Positions 1 to 8,189 of a stretch of 64,000 nt of DNA are shown in pieces. The stretch is taken from positions 124,001 through 188,000 of the forward strand of contig NZ_BJMM01000009.1 of NCBI RefSeq assembly GCF_006539165.1. Reading direction: 5' to 3'. How positions within the stretch are numbered: position 1 is the first letter of the stretch; each line of letters opens with the position of its first letter. A program made the position numbers and the translations under genes. The notes beneath the pieces are model-generated. The model ran no database searches, was not told the DNA's origin, and saw only the letters and a list, made by a program, of their open reading frames with translations. This DNA comes from Streptomyces cacaoi. GTDB taxonomy: Bacteria; Actinomycetota; Actinomycetes; Streptomycetales; Streptomycetaceae.

Positions 1-692
1 CGGACGCCGATCTCGATGGCGCCGAACGCGGTCTCCAACTGGACGGAGCCACGGGCCACTTCGCCCACCCGCAGCGCACCGTGCGCGGTGATGGCGGTGA
101 CCGGGCCCTCGGCGCGCCGGATCTCGATGTCGCCGTTGGCGCCGCGCACCCGCAGCTCGCCCGTCGCGGCGTCCACGGTCGTGGTGCCGTGCGAGTTCTT
201 CAGCACGGCCGGACCGTCGAGCAGGCCCGCGCGCATGCTGCCGGAGCTGGTGGTGATCTCGGCCTCGCCCTCGACCCGGTCCACGCTGATCGAGCCGTGC
301 GACGCCTTCAGCTGGAGCGGGCCGGTCGTGCCCAGGCGGACATCGCCCGTCGCGGTCTTCACCCGGGTCCGGCCGAGGCGTCCCTCGCCGAACACCTGGA
401 CCCAGGCGCCGGTCATGTCGATCCGTGAACCGGTGGGCAGTTCGACCGTCACATCGACGGTGCCGGTCCGGCCGAGGCCGAACAGCTGGGCCTTGGGCGT
501 GCGAATGGTCAACTCGCCGCCCGTGCAGGTGACTTCGGTCTGCTCGGCCGCCCGGACGTCCGGGTCACGCTGCGGGTCGCGGGGGCGCACCTCGACGACC
601 GTGTCGAGCCGGTCGCTCGCGGTGAACTCGATGGACCCGGCGTCCACATGGGCCGTGGCCGAGATGGGTCGGGGAGTGTCGAAAAGAGGCAT
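1..692 (-). CDS. DUF4097-family beta-strand repeat protein, 3' end beyond window
   Basis: About 230 residues are visible, with no stop before the window edge, so the C-terminus is missing. The ATG at 692 starts MPLFDTPRPISATAHVDAG. The protein is made of short strands with repeating G-x-hydrophobic turns (for example SHGSISVD, SSGSMRAG and NSHGTTTVD), the pattern of the DUF4097 (toast-rack type) beta solenoid. No signal peptide or membrane segment is visible. It lies 79 bp downstream of a HicB-like ribbon-helix-helix gene on the same strand. That pairing recurs in Streptomyces genomes as far as I recall, and suggests one operon. The molecular role of DUF4097 proteins is not established. The family call is good, the function unknown. 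Confidence 0.8.
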   Translation of the reverse strand, partial: MPLFDTPRPISATAHVDAGSIEFTASDRLDTVVEVRPRDPQRDPDVRAAEQTEVTCTGGELTIRTPKAQLFGLGRTGTVDVTVELPTGSRIDMTGAWVQVFGEGRLGRTRVKTATGDVRLGTTGPLQLKASHGSISVDRVEGEAEITTSSGSMRAGLLDGPAVLKNSHGTTTVDAATGELRVRGANGDIEIRRAEGPVTAITAHGALRVGEVARGSVQLETAFGAIEIGV

Positions 693-771
693 GGCTGTCC
701 CGTCCTCAGAGGTCTTCGGGACGTCCCCGCTGGTGGGACGTTGAGTGGATGGAGTGGGCCGGTGGGCGCGG

Positions 772-1284
772 TCAGCGCACCCAGCCGGTGAAGCTCTGCC
801 CGACGGTCCGGGTCCGTTCCGCCGGGTGCGCCCGTGCACCGCCGTCGACCGCCGCCGAGACGGCGCGTACCAGCCAGGCGTTGACCGACAGGCCCTCGCG
901 GGCGGCGGCCTCCTCCGCGCGGGACTTGAGGCGGGCCGGCAGCCGCAGGTTCACCCGGGCGGTGCCGCCCTCGTCGCCGTCGGCCGGTGCCGGGAACTGC
1001 TCGGTGGGTGCGGCCGGTTCGGCGGTGCCGCCCTCGTCGCCGGACGGTGGTGTCACCACGAAGTCGGGGTCGAGCCCGCGCAGCCGTACGTCGACCGAGC
1101 CGGGGGCGAGTTCACGGGTGATCTCGTCCATCGCGGCGGAGAGCACGTTGAGCATGGTCAGCCTGCTCGCCGACTCCAGGGGAGCGGTGAGCCGCTCGGC
1201 CAGCTCGCGGGCTTCCTGGCCGCCGGCTTCGGCGGCCACCGCGAGTTCGCGGCGGAGGTGGTCGACATACGGGGTGAGGTCCAT
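772..1284 (-). CDS. HicB-like ribbon-helix-helix protein
   Basis: 170 residues. The first about 75 are a helical region (MDLTPYVDHLRRELAVAAEA). A DE-rich linker follows, then a ribbon-helix-helix segment at about 115-150 (VNLRLPARLKSRAEEAAARE, then GLSVNAWLVRAVSAAV), which is the DNA-binding part of HicB-type antitoxins. No HicA toxin lies beside it, so a toxin-antitoxin role is doubtful. It is more likely an autoregulator of itself and the DUF4097 gene that follows. The ATG at 1284 was chosen because it opens the conserved helical domain. The open frame continues upstream to 1368, but that stretch carries the TGGYRCC operator-like repeats and looks non-coding. Confidence 0.75.
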   Translation of the reverse strand: MDLTPYVDHLRRELAVAAEAGGQEARELAERLTAPLESASRLTMLNVLSAAMDEITRELAPGSVDVRLRGLDPDFVVTPPSGDEGGTAEPAAPTEQFPAPADGDEGGTARVNLRLPARLKSRAEEAAAREGLSVNAWLVRAVSAAVDGGARAHPAERTRTVGQSFTGWVR

Positions 1285-1294
1285 AGAGCCATCA

Positions 1295-1334
1295 TGGCGC
1301 CAATATGGCACCAAGCGCAACCCCGTATGGCGCC
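1295..1334. promoter_or_regulatory. TGGCRCC repeats on an 11-bp step before the HicB-like gene
   Basis: TGGCGCC at 1295, TGGCACC at 1306 and TGGCGCC at 1328 are spaced 11 and 22 bp apart, so they lie on one face of the helix. They sit 10-50 bp upstream of the ATG at 1284, where the promoter and leader of the HicB-like gene should be. A ribbon-helix-helix protein binding side by side on such repeats is the natural reading. That is an inference from position and spacing. Confidence 0.55.
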
Positions 1335-1453
1335 GTCCCGTGCCGGAATCTGAGGGCACGCCTCCCACCTGCGGAAATGCGACGGGGGGTGGGTGCGATG
1401 GTGCCGCTTCCGCCTGCGATGTGGCCCTGTCGTGTGCCAGTTGTGCATTGAGT

Positions 1454-1504
1454 TGGCACCACGCGGTGCCAGTTGGTGTCCGCTGGTGCCGCCGCGGTGG
1501 CGCC
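1454..1504. promoter_or_regulatory. TGGYRCC repeats on a 10-bp step (second block of the array)
   Basis: Heptamers at 1454 (TGGCACC), 1464 (CGGTGCC), 1474 (TGGTGTC) and 1484 (TGGTGCC) follow each other every 10 bp, with another TGGCGCC at 1498 and an outlying TGGTGCC at 1399. The first two also form the inverted repeat TGGCACC-ACGC-GGTGCCA. The block lies between the HicB-like gene and the divergent dehydrogenase at 1589, so it could affect either. Apart from these blocks and the site at 1544, the 304 bp between the two genes show nothing else I can name. Confidence 0.5.
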
Positions 1505-1543
1505 GCGTGATCACAACCCTCGTCGCGATGGCCGATAGCTTGA

Positions 1544-1558
1544 GTTATAGTCTCTAAC
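1544..1558 (+). promoter_or_regulatory. Promoter region with small inverted repeat upstream of the dehydrogenase at 1589
   Basis: GTTA-TAGTCTC-TAAC at 1544-1558 is the most AT-rich spot in the neighbourhood. It contains TATAGT (1546-1551), a good -10 hexamer. No convincing -35 is visible. The inverted repeat suggests that a regulator covers the -10, but no regulator gene lies beside it. The start codon at 1589 follows the strong ribosome site AGGAGG. Confidence 0.4.
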
Positions 1559-1588
1559 GAACGCGATGAAAGTTAGCAGGAGGGTGTC

Positions 1589-2560
1589 ATGGCAGAGACG
1601 AATCCCACGGCGGACGGCGGCGACGGACTCCACGTCGTCCTCGGAGCCGGCCCGGCGGGCACCACGCTCGCCGAGGAACTGGCCCGCCGCGGGCACCCGG
1701 TCCGGCTCGTGAACCGCACGGGCGAGGGGGGGCCCGTCGCGGGTGTCGAGCGGCGCAAGGGGGACGTCGGCAGCCCGGAGGGCGCGCTGGCGGCCGTCGA
1801 GGGGGCGTCCGTCGTCCACCACTGTGTGAACGTCGCCTACCAGCACCAGGTCGAGGTGCTGCCCGGCGTCCAGGAGGCCGTGCTGGAGGCCGCCGCACGG
1901 GTCGGTGCGCGCCTGGTGGTGCTCGACACGCTGTACCCGTACGGCGAGACGGGCGGCGAGGTCATGACCGAGGAGACGCCCTGGCGGGCCACCTCGGCGA
2001 AGGGCCGGATGCGGGCCGAGCTGGACAGGCGGTATCTGGAGGCGCACCGCAGCGGCCGGGTCCCGGTGACCCTCGGCCGCGCGGCCGACTTCACCGGCCC
2101 CCGCGTCCTCAACTCCACACTGGGCGCGGCCGTCTTCCCCGGGGCGCTCACCGGCGGTGAGGTGCTGGCGTTCGGCGACATCGATCTGCCGCACAGCTAC
2201 TCCGACATCCGCGACGTGGCGGCCGGGCTCGCCGTCCTGGCGGAACGGCCGGAGAGCGACGGGCGGGTCTGGCACCTTCCGGTGGCGCCCGCGCGGACCA
2301 CGCGGGAGATCCACCGGCTGATCGAGGAGCAGGCCGGCCGGCCGCTGAACGTGACCGTCCTGGACGAGACGCGCCCCTTCGGGCCCTTCGACCGGACGTT
2401 CATGGACTCCTACGCCGAGATGTTCTACCAGCACACCGAGCCCCAGATCATGGACTCCACCGCCTTCGAGGAAGCCTTCGCCGTCCGGCCGCACACGCTG
2501 GAGGACACCGTGCGCGCGACCCTCGACTGGTACCGGAACCTTCCGCCGAACGGCTCCTGA
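1589..2560 (+). CDS. NAD(P)-binding NmrA/atypical SDR-family protein
   Basis: 323 residues. A Rossmann nucleotide-binding motif lies at about 14-35 (VVLGAGPAGTTLAEELARRG) and the SDR-like core continues to about 320. The canonical YxxxK active-site pair is not evident, and LYPYGETGG sits where many atypical SDRs carry YGP or YGE. This points to the extended or atypical NAD-dependent epimerase/dehydratase group, NmrA-like, rather than a classical reductase. The substrate cannot be read from the sequence. ATG at 1589 is preceded by AGGAGGGTGTC, an excellent ribosome site. The gene stands alone between the HicB-like gene and the sphingomyelinase and has its own promoter. Confidence 0.75.
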   Translation: MAETNPTADGGDGLHVVLGAGPAGTTLAEELARRGHPVRLVNRTGEGGPVAGVERRKGDVGSPEGALAAVEGASVVHHCVNVAYQHQVEVLPGVQEAVLEAAARVGARLVVLDTLYPYGETGGEVMTEETPWRATSAKGRMRAELDRRYLEAHRSGRVPVTLGRAADFTGPRVLNSTLGAAVFPGALTGGEVLAFGDIDLPHSYSDIRDVAAGLAVLAERPESDGRVWHLPVAPARTTREIHRLIEEQAGRPLNVTVLDETRPFGPFDRTFMDSYAEMFYQHTEPQIMDSTAFEEAFAVRPHTLEDTVRATLDWYRNLPPNGS

Positions 2561-2805
2561 CCGGCGGGCGGTTCGCCGGATGTGCCCCGTGAAGGGGTGA
2601 AGTGGGCCCTGGGTGGCCCGGGTTCACCGTCCGGCGTGCCGGAGAGCCGCATCTCCCTTGCGTATGCCGGGAGTTCGCGTCGGCTTCGCCCGGCCGCACC
2701 CGGTGCGTGGTTGCCCCGCGCGGCCCCCGCCGGGTATTACTCCGAGGTAACCGACGGGGCTCCGCGCCCCCTCCGGCCCGTCGCCGCCTCGCCCCAGGGA
2801 GAAGC

Positions 2806-3789
2806 ATGAAGCCGATGAAGCTGTCCGCCACCGCGCTGCTGGCCACCGCCCTCGTGGCCTGGCCCGCCGCCTCCGCGCAGGCGGCGGCGCCCGAGCCCGC
2901 CGCGGGCGGTGCGCCGCAGCTGCGGGTGCTCAGCTACAACGTCTTCCTGATGAGCAAGAACCTGTACCCCAACTGGGGCCAGGACCACCGGGCGCAGAAG
3001 ATCGCGGCGGCGGACTTCTTCCGCGGCAACGACGTCGTCGTCCTCCAGGAAGCCTTCGACAACTCCTCCTCGGACGCGCTCCTGCGCGACGCCGCCGGCG
3101 ACTACCCCCACCACACGCCCGTCGTCGGCCGCGGCAAGGACGGCTGGGACGCCACCGGCGGCAGCTACTCCCCGCTCACCCCCGAGGACGGCGGGGTGGC
3201 CGTGCTCAGCAAGTGGCCGATCGTGCGCAAGGAGCAGGTCGTCTACAAGGACGCCTGCGGCTCGGACGCCATGTCCAACAAGGGCTTCGCCTACGTCGAA
3301 CTCGACGTCGACGGCACCAGGGTGCACGTCGTCGGCACCCACACCCAGTCCACCGACCCCGGCTGCTCAGCGGGCGAGGCGCAGGCCGACCGGGCCCGGC
3401 AGTTCCGGCAGATCGACGCCTTCCTGGACGCCAAGAACATCCCCGCGGACGAGGAGGTGCTCGTCGCCGGGGACATGAACGTCGACAGCCGCAGCCCCGA
3501 GTACGACTCGATGCTGCGCGACGCCGGGCTCGCTCCCGCCGACGCACGCACCGGCCACCCCTACTCCTTCGACACCGAACAGAACTCCATCGCCGCCGAC
3601 CGCTACCCCGACGACCCCAGCGAGAACCTCGACCACGTACTGCACCGCGCCGGCCACGCCCGCCCCGCGACGTGGAACAACAAGGTCGTCCGCGAGGAGA
3701 CCGAGCCCTGGACGGTGCGCAGCTGGGGCAAGGAGTACACCTACACCAACCTCTCCGACCACTACCCGCTGATCGCCGGGGACGTCTGA
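2806..3789 (+). CDS. sph: Secreted sphingomyelinase C (sphingomyelin phosphodiesterase)
   Basis: 327 residues, the usual size for bacterial sphingomyelinase C. A Sec signal peptide ends near residue 29 (LLATALVAWPAASAQAAA). The DNase-I/exonuclease-endonuclease-phosphatase fold follows: SYNVFLM at about 44, the metal ligand Glu in VVLQEAF, GDMNVDS, LDHVL and the catalytic His in LSDHYPL near the end. The family cleaves sphingomyelin to ceramide and phosphocholine and needs Mg2+. In soil actinomycetes it probably serves phosphate or lipid scavenging, or attack on eukaryotic membranes. Start ATG 2806 follows AGGGAGAAGC. The frame is open further upstream, but the signal peptide fixes this start. 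Confidence 0.9.
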   Translation: MKPMKLSATALLATALVAWPAASAQAAAPEPAAGGAPQLRVLSYNVFLMSKNLYPNWGQDHRAQKIAAADFFRGNDVVVLQEAFDNSSSDALLRDAAGDYPHHTPVVGRGKDGWDATGGSYSPLTPEDGGVAVLSKWPIVRKEQVVYKDACGSDAMSNKGFAYVELDVDGTRVHVVGTHTQSTDPGCSAGEAQADRARQFRQIDAFLDAKNIPADEEVLVAGDMNVDSRSPEYDSMLRDAGLAPADARTGHPYSFDTEQNSIAADRYPDDPSENLDHVLHRAGHARPATWNNKVVREETEPWTVRSWGKEYTYTNLSDHYPLIAGDV

Positions 3790-3792
3790 GCA

Positions 3793-3824
3793 GTCGGCCG
3801 GTCGGCCGGTCGGCCGGTCGGCCG
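3793..3824. repeat. GTCGGCCG x4 tandem repeat after sph
   Basis: Four perfect 8-bp units (GTCGGCCG) begin 4 bp after the sph stop codon, followed by decayed copies up to about 3845. Each unit contains the palindrome CGGCCG, so the array can fold and may double as a transcription end. The rest of the 212-bp gap before 4002 shows no gene. Confidence 0.7.
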
Positions 3825-4001
3825 GCCCGTCGGCCCCTCGGCCCGGCGCCCGTGCACCCGCCACCCGGCTGCCGCCCCTGCCGCCGCACGACAGGCGGGC
3901 ACGGGCGGTTCCGCCCAGAATGGGGGTGGTGGCCCCGCCCGCCGCGCCGCCCGGCCACCGCCGGGCCCGGCGCGGCGGGCCGTGCGAGCCGGGAGGCAGC
4001 G

Positions 4002-6083
4002 ATGCAGCGCTTCGGTGAACCCGACGGCGGGCCCACCGCACGGAGCGCACCCCAGGTCGCCGCGCACGTCGCCCTCGCCGTCAACGGCATGGGCAGCTTC
4101 ACCTGGGACATCCCCTCCGGCGTGATGCGCTACGACGACGCCGGCCTCGCCGTCCTGGGCTTCCGGCCCGGCGAGTTCGACGGCCGGCTGGCCACCCTCG
4201 GTGAACGGATGCTGCCGGAGGAGATCCCGGCCATCACCGCGCAGGTGGACCGCGCGCTGCGGGAGCGCTCCGGCTTCAGCCTCTACTTCCGCATCCGGCA
4301 CGGCGACGGCTGGCTGCGCTGGACGCACACCCAGGGCAACGTCGTCACCGACGAGGACGGCCGGCCCGCGCAGGTCATCGGGATCATCCGGGACGCCAGC
4401 CAGGAGCTGCGGGCCTTCGACCGCACCGAGGAACTGCGCCAGGCCCGCAGCGACCGGCGCCGCCAGGCCGACATCGTCCGGCACATCACGGAGGCGCTCG
4501 CCCCCACGGTCACCGTCGACGACGTCGCCGATGCGCTCACCGGGCCCGGACTGCTCGCACGGCTCGGCGCCTCCAGCATCGTCCTCGGCCTGGTCGACGG
4601 CGGTCGGATGGCGCTCGTCGGTTCCAACGGCGTCCCCGGCGAACTCATCCGCGACTTCCATCTGAAGAACATCGGCGAACCGCTGCCGCTCACCGAGGCC
4701 GTCCGCACCCGCGAGCCCGTCTTCATCACCGACCGTGACACCTTCGTCGAGCGGTACCCGGGACTGCGGCCCTACCTGCGCCGGTTCTCCGAGGCCACCT
4801 CGGCCGTCTACCTCCCGCTCATCGCCCAGGGCACCGCCATCGGCGCCCTCGGACTCACCTACGACGGCAAGGCCCGCTTCACCCAGGACGAGCGCACCGT
4901 GCTGACGGCGCTCAGCAGCACCATCGCCCAGTCCCTCCAGCGGGCGCTCCTCTACGACCAGGAACACGAGCTGGCCGCCGGGCTCCAGACGGCGATGCTG
5001 CCCGGCCGGATGCCGCAGGTGACCGGCCTGTCCCTGGCCACCCGCTACCGGCCGGCGCGCGCCCGGGGCGGCATCGGCGGCGACTGGTACGACGCCATCG
5101 CCCTGCCGGACGGCCGTATCGCCGCCGTCGTCGGGGACGTACAGGGCCACGACGTGACGGCCGCCGCCGTCATGGGCCAACTCCGTATCGCCCTGCGCGC
5201 CTACGCCGCCGAGGGACACCCGCCGACCACCGTCATGGCACGCGCCTCCGCCTTCCTCGCCGAACTGGACACCGAACGCTTCGCCACCTGCCTCCTCGTC
5301 CTCGTCGACCCCGGCACCGGTGCCACCGTCACCGCACGCGCCGGCCACCTGGAGCCGCTCGTACGCCACCCCGACGGCACCTGCGCCTGGCTCGACACCC
5401 CCGGCGGGCTCCCGCTGGGCCTCAGCAGCCTCGGCGCCGAACCCGCCCACCCGACGACGGAGACCGTGCTGGAGCCGGGCTCCACGCTGCTGCTGTGCAC
5501 CGACGGGCTCATCGAGGCCCGCGCCAAGGACCTCGACCAGGGCCGCGCCCAGCTCCTCGACGCGGTGCACACCGGCCCCGCCGGGCCCGAACCCCTCGCC
5601 GACCATCTGCTGCACACCATGGGCGGCTGGACCGGCGGCGAGGACGACGTCGCGCTCCTGCTGCTGCGGCGCTCACCGCACCGCCGGTCCTCCGCGCCGC
5701 ACATGGCGGCCACCGTCACCGCCGCCGACCCCGACTCCCTCCAGGCCGCGCGGCTGGCCCTGCGCGCCGCGCTGCACCGCTGGTCGCTGGAGGAACTCGG
5801 CGACACCGCCGAACTGCTCGCCAGCGAACTCGCCACCAACGCGCTCCTGCACACCGACGGCGACGCCACCCTGACGGCCCGGCCCGTGCACAACGGCGGG
5901 CGCGCCCTGCGTGTCGCCGTCACCGACACCTCGCCCGTCTCGCCCCAACGCCGGGCCGCCACCGAGCAGTCGACCACGGGGCGCGGCCTCGTCCTCATCG
6001 AGGAGCTGGCCACCGACTGGGGCGTCGAACCCCGCGGCACCGGCAAGAGCGTCTGGTGCGAGATCACCCCGCCCACCTGCTGA
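4002..6083 (+). CDS. PAS-GAF-PP2C (SpoIIE-type) phosphatase with HATPase domain
   Basis: 693 residues, cytoplasmic, with no membrane segment. Domains in order: PAS about 25-130 (FTWDIPSGVMRYDDAGLAVL), GAF about 165-310, PP2C/SpoIIE about 323-555 with GGDWYDA and GDVQGHD metal-binding motifs, and a GHKL/RsbW-type HATPase about 567-690 with ELATNALLH and GRGLVLIEEL. The family senses a signal through PAS/GAF. It dephosphorylates anti-sigma antagonists, and the kinase-like domain can act on the same partners. No sigma factor or antagonist lies nearby, so the target is unknown. ATG 4002 was chosen because it follows GGGAGGCAGCG and opens the PAS domain. The stop codon at 6081-6083 lies inside the repeat array described next. 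Confidence 0.9.
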   Translation: MQRFGEPDGGPTARSAPQVAAHVALAVNGMGSFTWDIPSGVMRYDDAGLAVLGFRPGEFDGRLATLGERMLPEEIPAITAQVDRALRERSGFSLYFRIRHGDGWLRWTHTQGNVVTDEDGRPAQVIGIIRDASQELRAFDRTEELRQARSDRRRQADIVRHITEALAPTVTVDDVADALTGPGLLARLGASSIVLGLVDGGRMALVGSNGVPGELIRDFHLKNIGEPLPLTEAVRTREPVFITDRDTFVERYPGLRPYLRRFSEATSAVYLPLIAQGTAIGALGLTYDGKARFTQDERTVLTALSSTIAQSLQRALLYDQEHELAAGLQTAMLPGRMPQVTGLSLATRYRPARARGGIGGDWYDAIALPDGRIAAVVGDVQGHDVTAAAVMGQLRIALRAYAAEGHPPTTVMARASAFLAELDTERFATCLLVLVDPGTGATVTARAGHLEPLVRHPDGTCAWLDTPGGLPLGLSSLGAEPAHPTTETVLEPGSTLLLCTDGLIEARAKDLDQGRAQLLDAVHTGPAGPEPLADHLLHTMGGWTGGEDDVALLLLRRSPHRRSSAPHMAATVTAADPDSLQAARLALRAALHRWSLEELGDTAELLASELATNALLHTDGDATLTARPVHNGGRALRVAVTDTSPVSPQRRAATEQSTTGRGLVLIEELATDWGVEPRGTGKSVWCEITPPTC

Positions 6084-6188
6084 GCCGCGCCCACCTGCTG
6101 AGCCGCGCCAAGTTACCGAGCCCCGCCCGCCAAGTTTGCCGAGCCCCGCCCGCCCAGCTGCTGAGCCGGGCCCGCCCAGTTGCTGAGC
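6070..6188. repeat. Degenerate about 18-22 bp tandem repeats spanning the phosphatase stop codon
   Basis: CGCCCACCTGCTGAGC occurs at 6070 and 6088, followed by about four decayed copies (cores such as GCCCAGCTGCTGAGC and GCCCAGTTGCTGAGC) to about 6188. The TGA that ends the phosphatase is the TGA of the first unit. A second small array (GGAGAACC/GGAGACC) lies at about 6305-6330. These fill the convergent gap 6084-6354, which holds no gene. Confidence 0.65.
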
Positions 6189-6354
6189 CCCGCCTGCCCG
6201 TCGGGTCCGCCCGGGTGCCGAGCCCGGTCCGAACGAGCCGACGCGCGGTTCCGCCCGCCGAGCAGCCGACGCGGGGCCCGGAGCCCCGAGACCCCGAAGC
6301 CCCGAGGAACCGGAGAACCGGAGACCGGAGGCCCCAAGCCGGGTGCGGAGCGCG

Positions 6355-8067
6355 CTACTCGCCGGGCGGCGGGGTGAAGGCCACCTCCAGCACCCGGCCG
6401 CCCGTGCGGACGCGCAGCCCGTCCCGGGCCAGCCGCGCCGCCGGATCGGCCACCGGGTCCGCCTCCCACCACAGATGCACGGCCGAGCCCAACAGCACCG
6501 GATCCAGCCGGGGTTCGGCACGCCCCCAGCCGCGCCGTGCCGCGGCCTCCAGCGGCCCGCCCGTCCGCAGCCGCAGCAGACAGCGGTTCGGGCCCAGCGC
6601 GGCCACCGCGACGTTGGCGAACTGCTCGGCGAGCCGCTCGTCCACCCAGTCCACGGCGGCGTGTTCGCCCTCGACGACGGTCCGCGCCAGGACGAGCGCG
6701 CTCCACTTCCGCTGCTCGTTGGCGTCCCGGTCGGTCACGGCGAAGAACCCGCCCGCCCGGTGGTGCAGCCGGTCACCGACCGGGCGGCGGCGGATCTCGA
6801 CCGTTCCGTCCGGCAGGACACCGCCGTCCACGTCGTAGGCGACCGGGGCGGCGCGGTGCAGCCCCGCGGGCGGCGGCACCGGGCGCGGCTCCGGACCGTC
6901 GGCGGGCGGCCGCACCCCCTTGTGCTCCAGGAAGGAGTACATCGTCTCCTGGAGGATGCGGCCCGCGCGGCCGCGTGCGCCCAGCTGCCGGTCCGCGATC
7001 TCACCGTGCAGCCCCGGGTCGAACCGCGCGGGCCCGGCCCGCAGTTGCGCGTACAGATCGCCGTCCGGATCCAGCCGGGGCGCCTCGTGGGCGAAGGCCG
7101 CGGTGGGGGAGTGCGGATCGAGTTCGTCCAGGCCGGTGGCGGCCAGCAGCGTCACCCGGCCCTGGGAGGCGCTGTAGAAGGTGGTGCTGCCGTGGTCCCC
7201 GACGATCAGATCGGCCGCGACGATCGCCGCCCGCCAGCCCTCCTCGGGAGGGACGATCACGAGCCCGGCGTCGACGGCTCTCGCCAGCCGGGACAGCACC
7301 TCGCTCGTGCCGTGCCGCGCCCACACATTGGGATGCAGGACGGCGGCGACGGCGAACTCGTCGACGGGGAGGGACGTCACCAGCCGCTCCGGCAGCTCCG
7401 GGCAGCGGCCCAGCAGGGAGTGCTCGCTCCAGGTGGAGTGCACCACCACGAGCCGGCGGTGCCCCTCGACGCCGAAGCAGGCCCGGTAGTGGTCCCGCCG
7501 GCGCCGGCTGGCGGTGATCCGGTCGAAGCACCAGTCCCCGACCACCAGGGCGCGCGGAGCGGCCGGCGGGCACGTCCGGGCCAGCCTGTCCCGCTGCTCC
7601 TCGTGCGAGACCCCGATCGTGGCCGGCACCACCTTGCCGCGGTGCATCAGCTCCCGCGCCGACAGCCCGGCCGGGGAGACCGCGTCACCCGTCGTCTCCG
7701 GCACCAGCCGGTTGTAGCCGGCGCCGTGCGGCAGCACCATCAGCGGGGCACGCAGACCGTGCATCGACGCGTTCACCGTGCACGCCACGGCCAGCTCGAA
7801 GCGCCGCCTGGTGGCCGTCCGCCACGGCAGCACCTCGACGCCGAGCCGGGCGAGATAGTCGTCGAGACCGTCCGTGAACACCGAGCCCGGATTGACCGTC
7901 CAGGAGATCTCGATGCCGTCCTCCGGCCGCAGCAGCGTCAGCACATCGCGCAGCCGGGTGGCCGAGGTCAGCGTCCGGGCCACCGCCAGAACCCGCGCCT
8001 TCGGCTCCGGCCAGGTGTTCCAGCGCTCCCGCGCTGCCCGTCGCGGCGCTCGGCGGAGGAACGGCAA
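6355..8067 (-). CDS. GT-B-like protein resembling CDP-glycerol glycerophosphotransferases
   Basis: 570 residues. The N-terminal half starts RVLAVARTLTSATRLRDVL. The C-terminal half carries LVVVHSTWSEHSLLG and AADLIVGDHGSTTFYSA. The latter is very like the ADLxxxDxSS(V)xxx segment of CDP-glycerol:polyglycerophosphate transferases (TagF/GT-B fold), so a nucleotide-glycerol or sugar transferase is the best guess. I believe homologues in Streptomyces are usually left as hypothetical. The stop is TAG at 6355-6357. The start is uncertain: no ATG fits, and TTG 8067 has the good ribosome site GGAGAG 6 bp before it. GTG 7983 is the alternative. It lies 122 bp downstream of the NB-ARC gene on the same strand and is probably co-transcribed with it. 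Confidence 0.6.
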   Translation of the reverse strand: MPFLRRAPRRAARERWNTWPEPKARVLAVARTLTSATRLRDVLTLLRPEDGIEISWTVNPGSVFTDGLDDYLARLGVEVLPWRTATRRRFELAVACTVNASMHGLRAPLMVLPHGAGYNRLVPETTGDAVSPAGLSARELMHRGKVVPATIGVSHEEQRDRLARTCPPAAPRALVVGDWCFDRITASRRRRDHYRACFGVEGHRRLVVVHSTWSEHSLLGRCPELPERLVTSLPVDEFAVAAVLHPNVWARHGTSEVLSRLARAVDAGLVIVPPEEGWRAAIVAADLIVGDHGSTTFYSASQGRVTLLAATGLDELDPHSPTAAFAHEAPRLDPDGDLYAQLRAGPARFDPGLHGEIADRQLGARGRAGRILQETMYSFLEHKGVRPPADGPEPRPVPPPAGLHRAAPVAYDVDGGVLPDGTVEIRRRPVGDRLHHRAGGFFAVTDRDANEQRKWSALVLARTVVEGEHAAVDWVDERLAEQFANVAVAALGPNRCLLRLRTGGPLEAAARRGWGRAEPRLDPVLLGSAVHLWWEADPVADPAARLARDGLRVRTGGRVLEVAFTPPPGE

Positions 8068-8189
8068 GGGACTCTCCGGTGACGACTCGGGGATGGGCCG
8101 ACGGGCGTACCGCGCCGGGCGGGTCGAGGCGATCGTACTGAAGGGGACGCCGCTTCGACGGAGCCACCCGCCCGGGCCCGGCCCTCGGC

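Noticed and set aside
772..1284. A HicAB toxin-antitoxin pair
   Set aside because: Only the HicB-like protein is present; the neighbour is a DUF4097 beta-solenoid, not a HicA RNase.
3762..5615. A 617-codon minus-strand frame opposite the PP2C phosphatase
   Set aside because: Shadow; the phosphatase has four recognisable domains in one frame.
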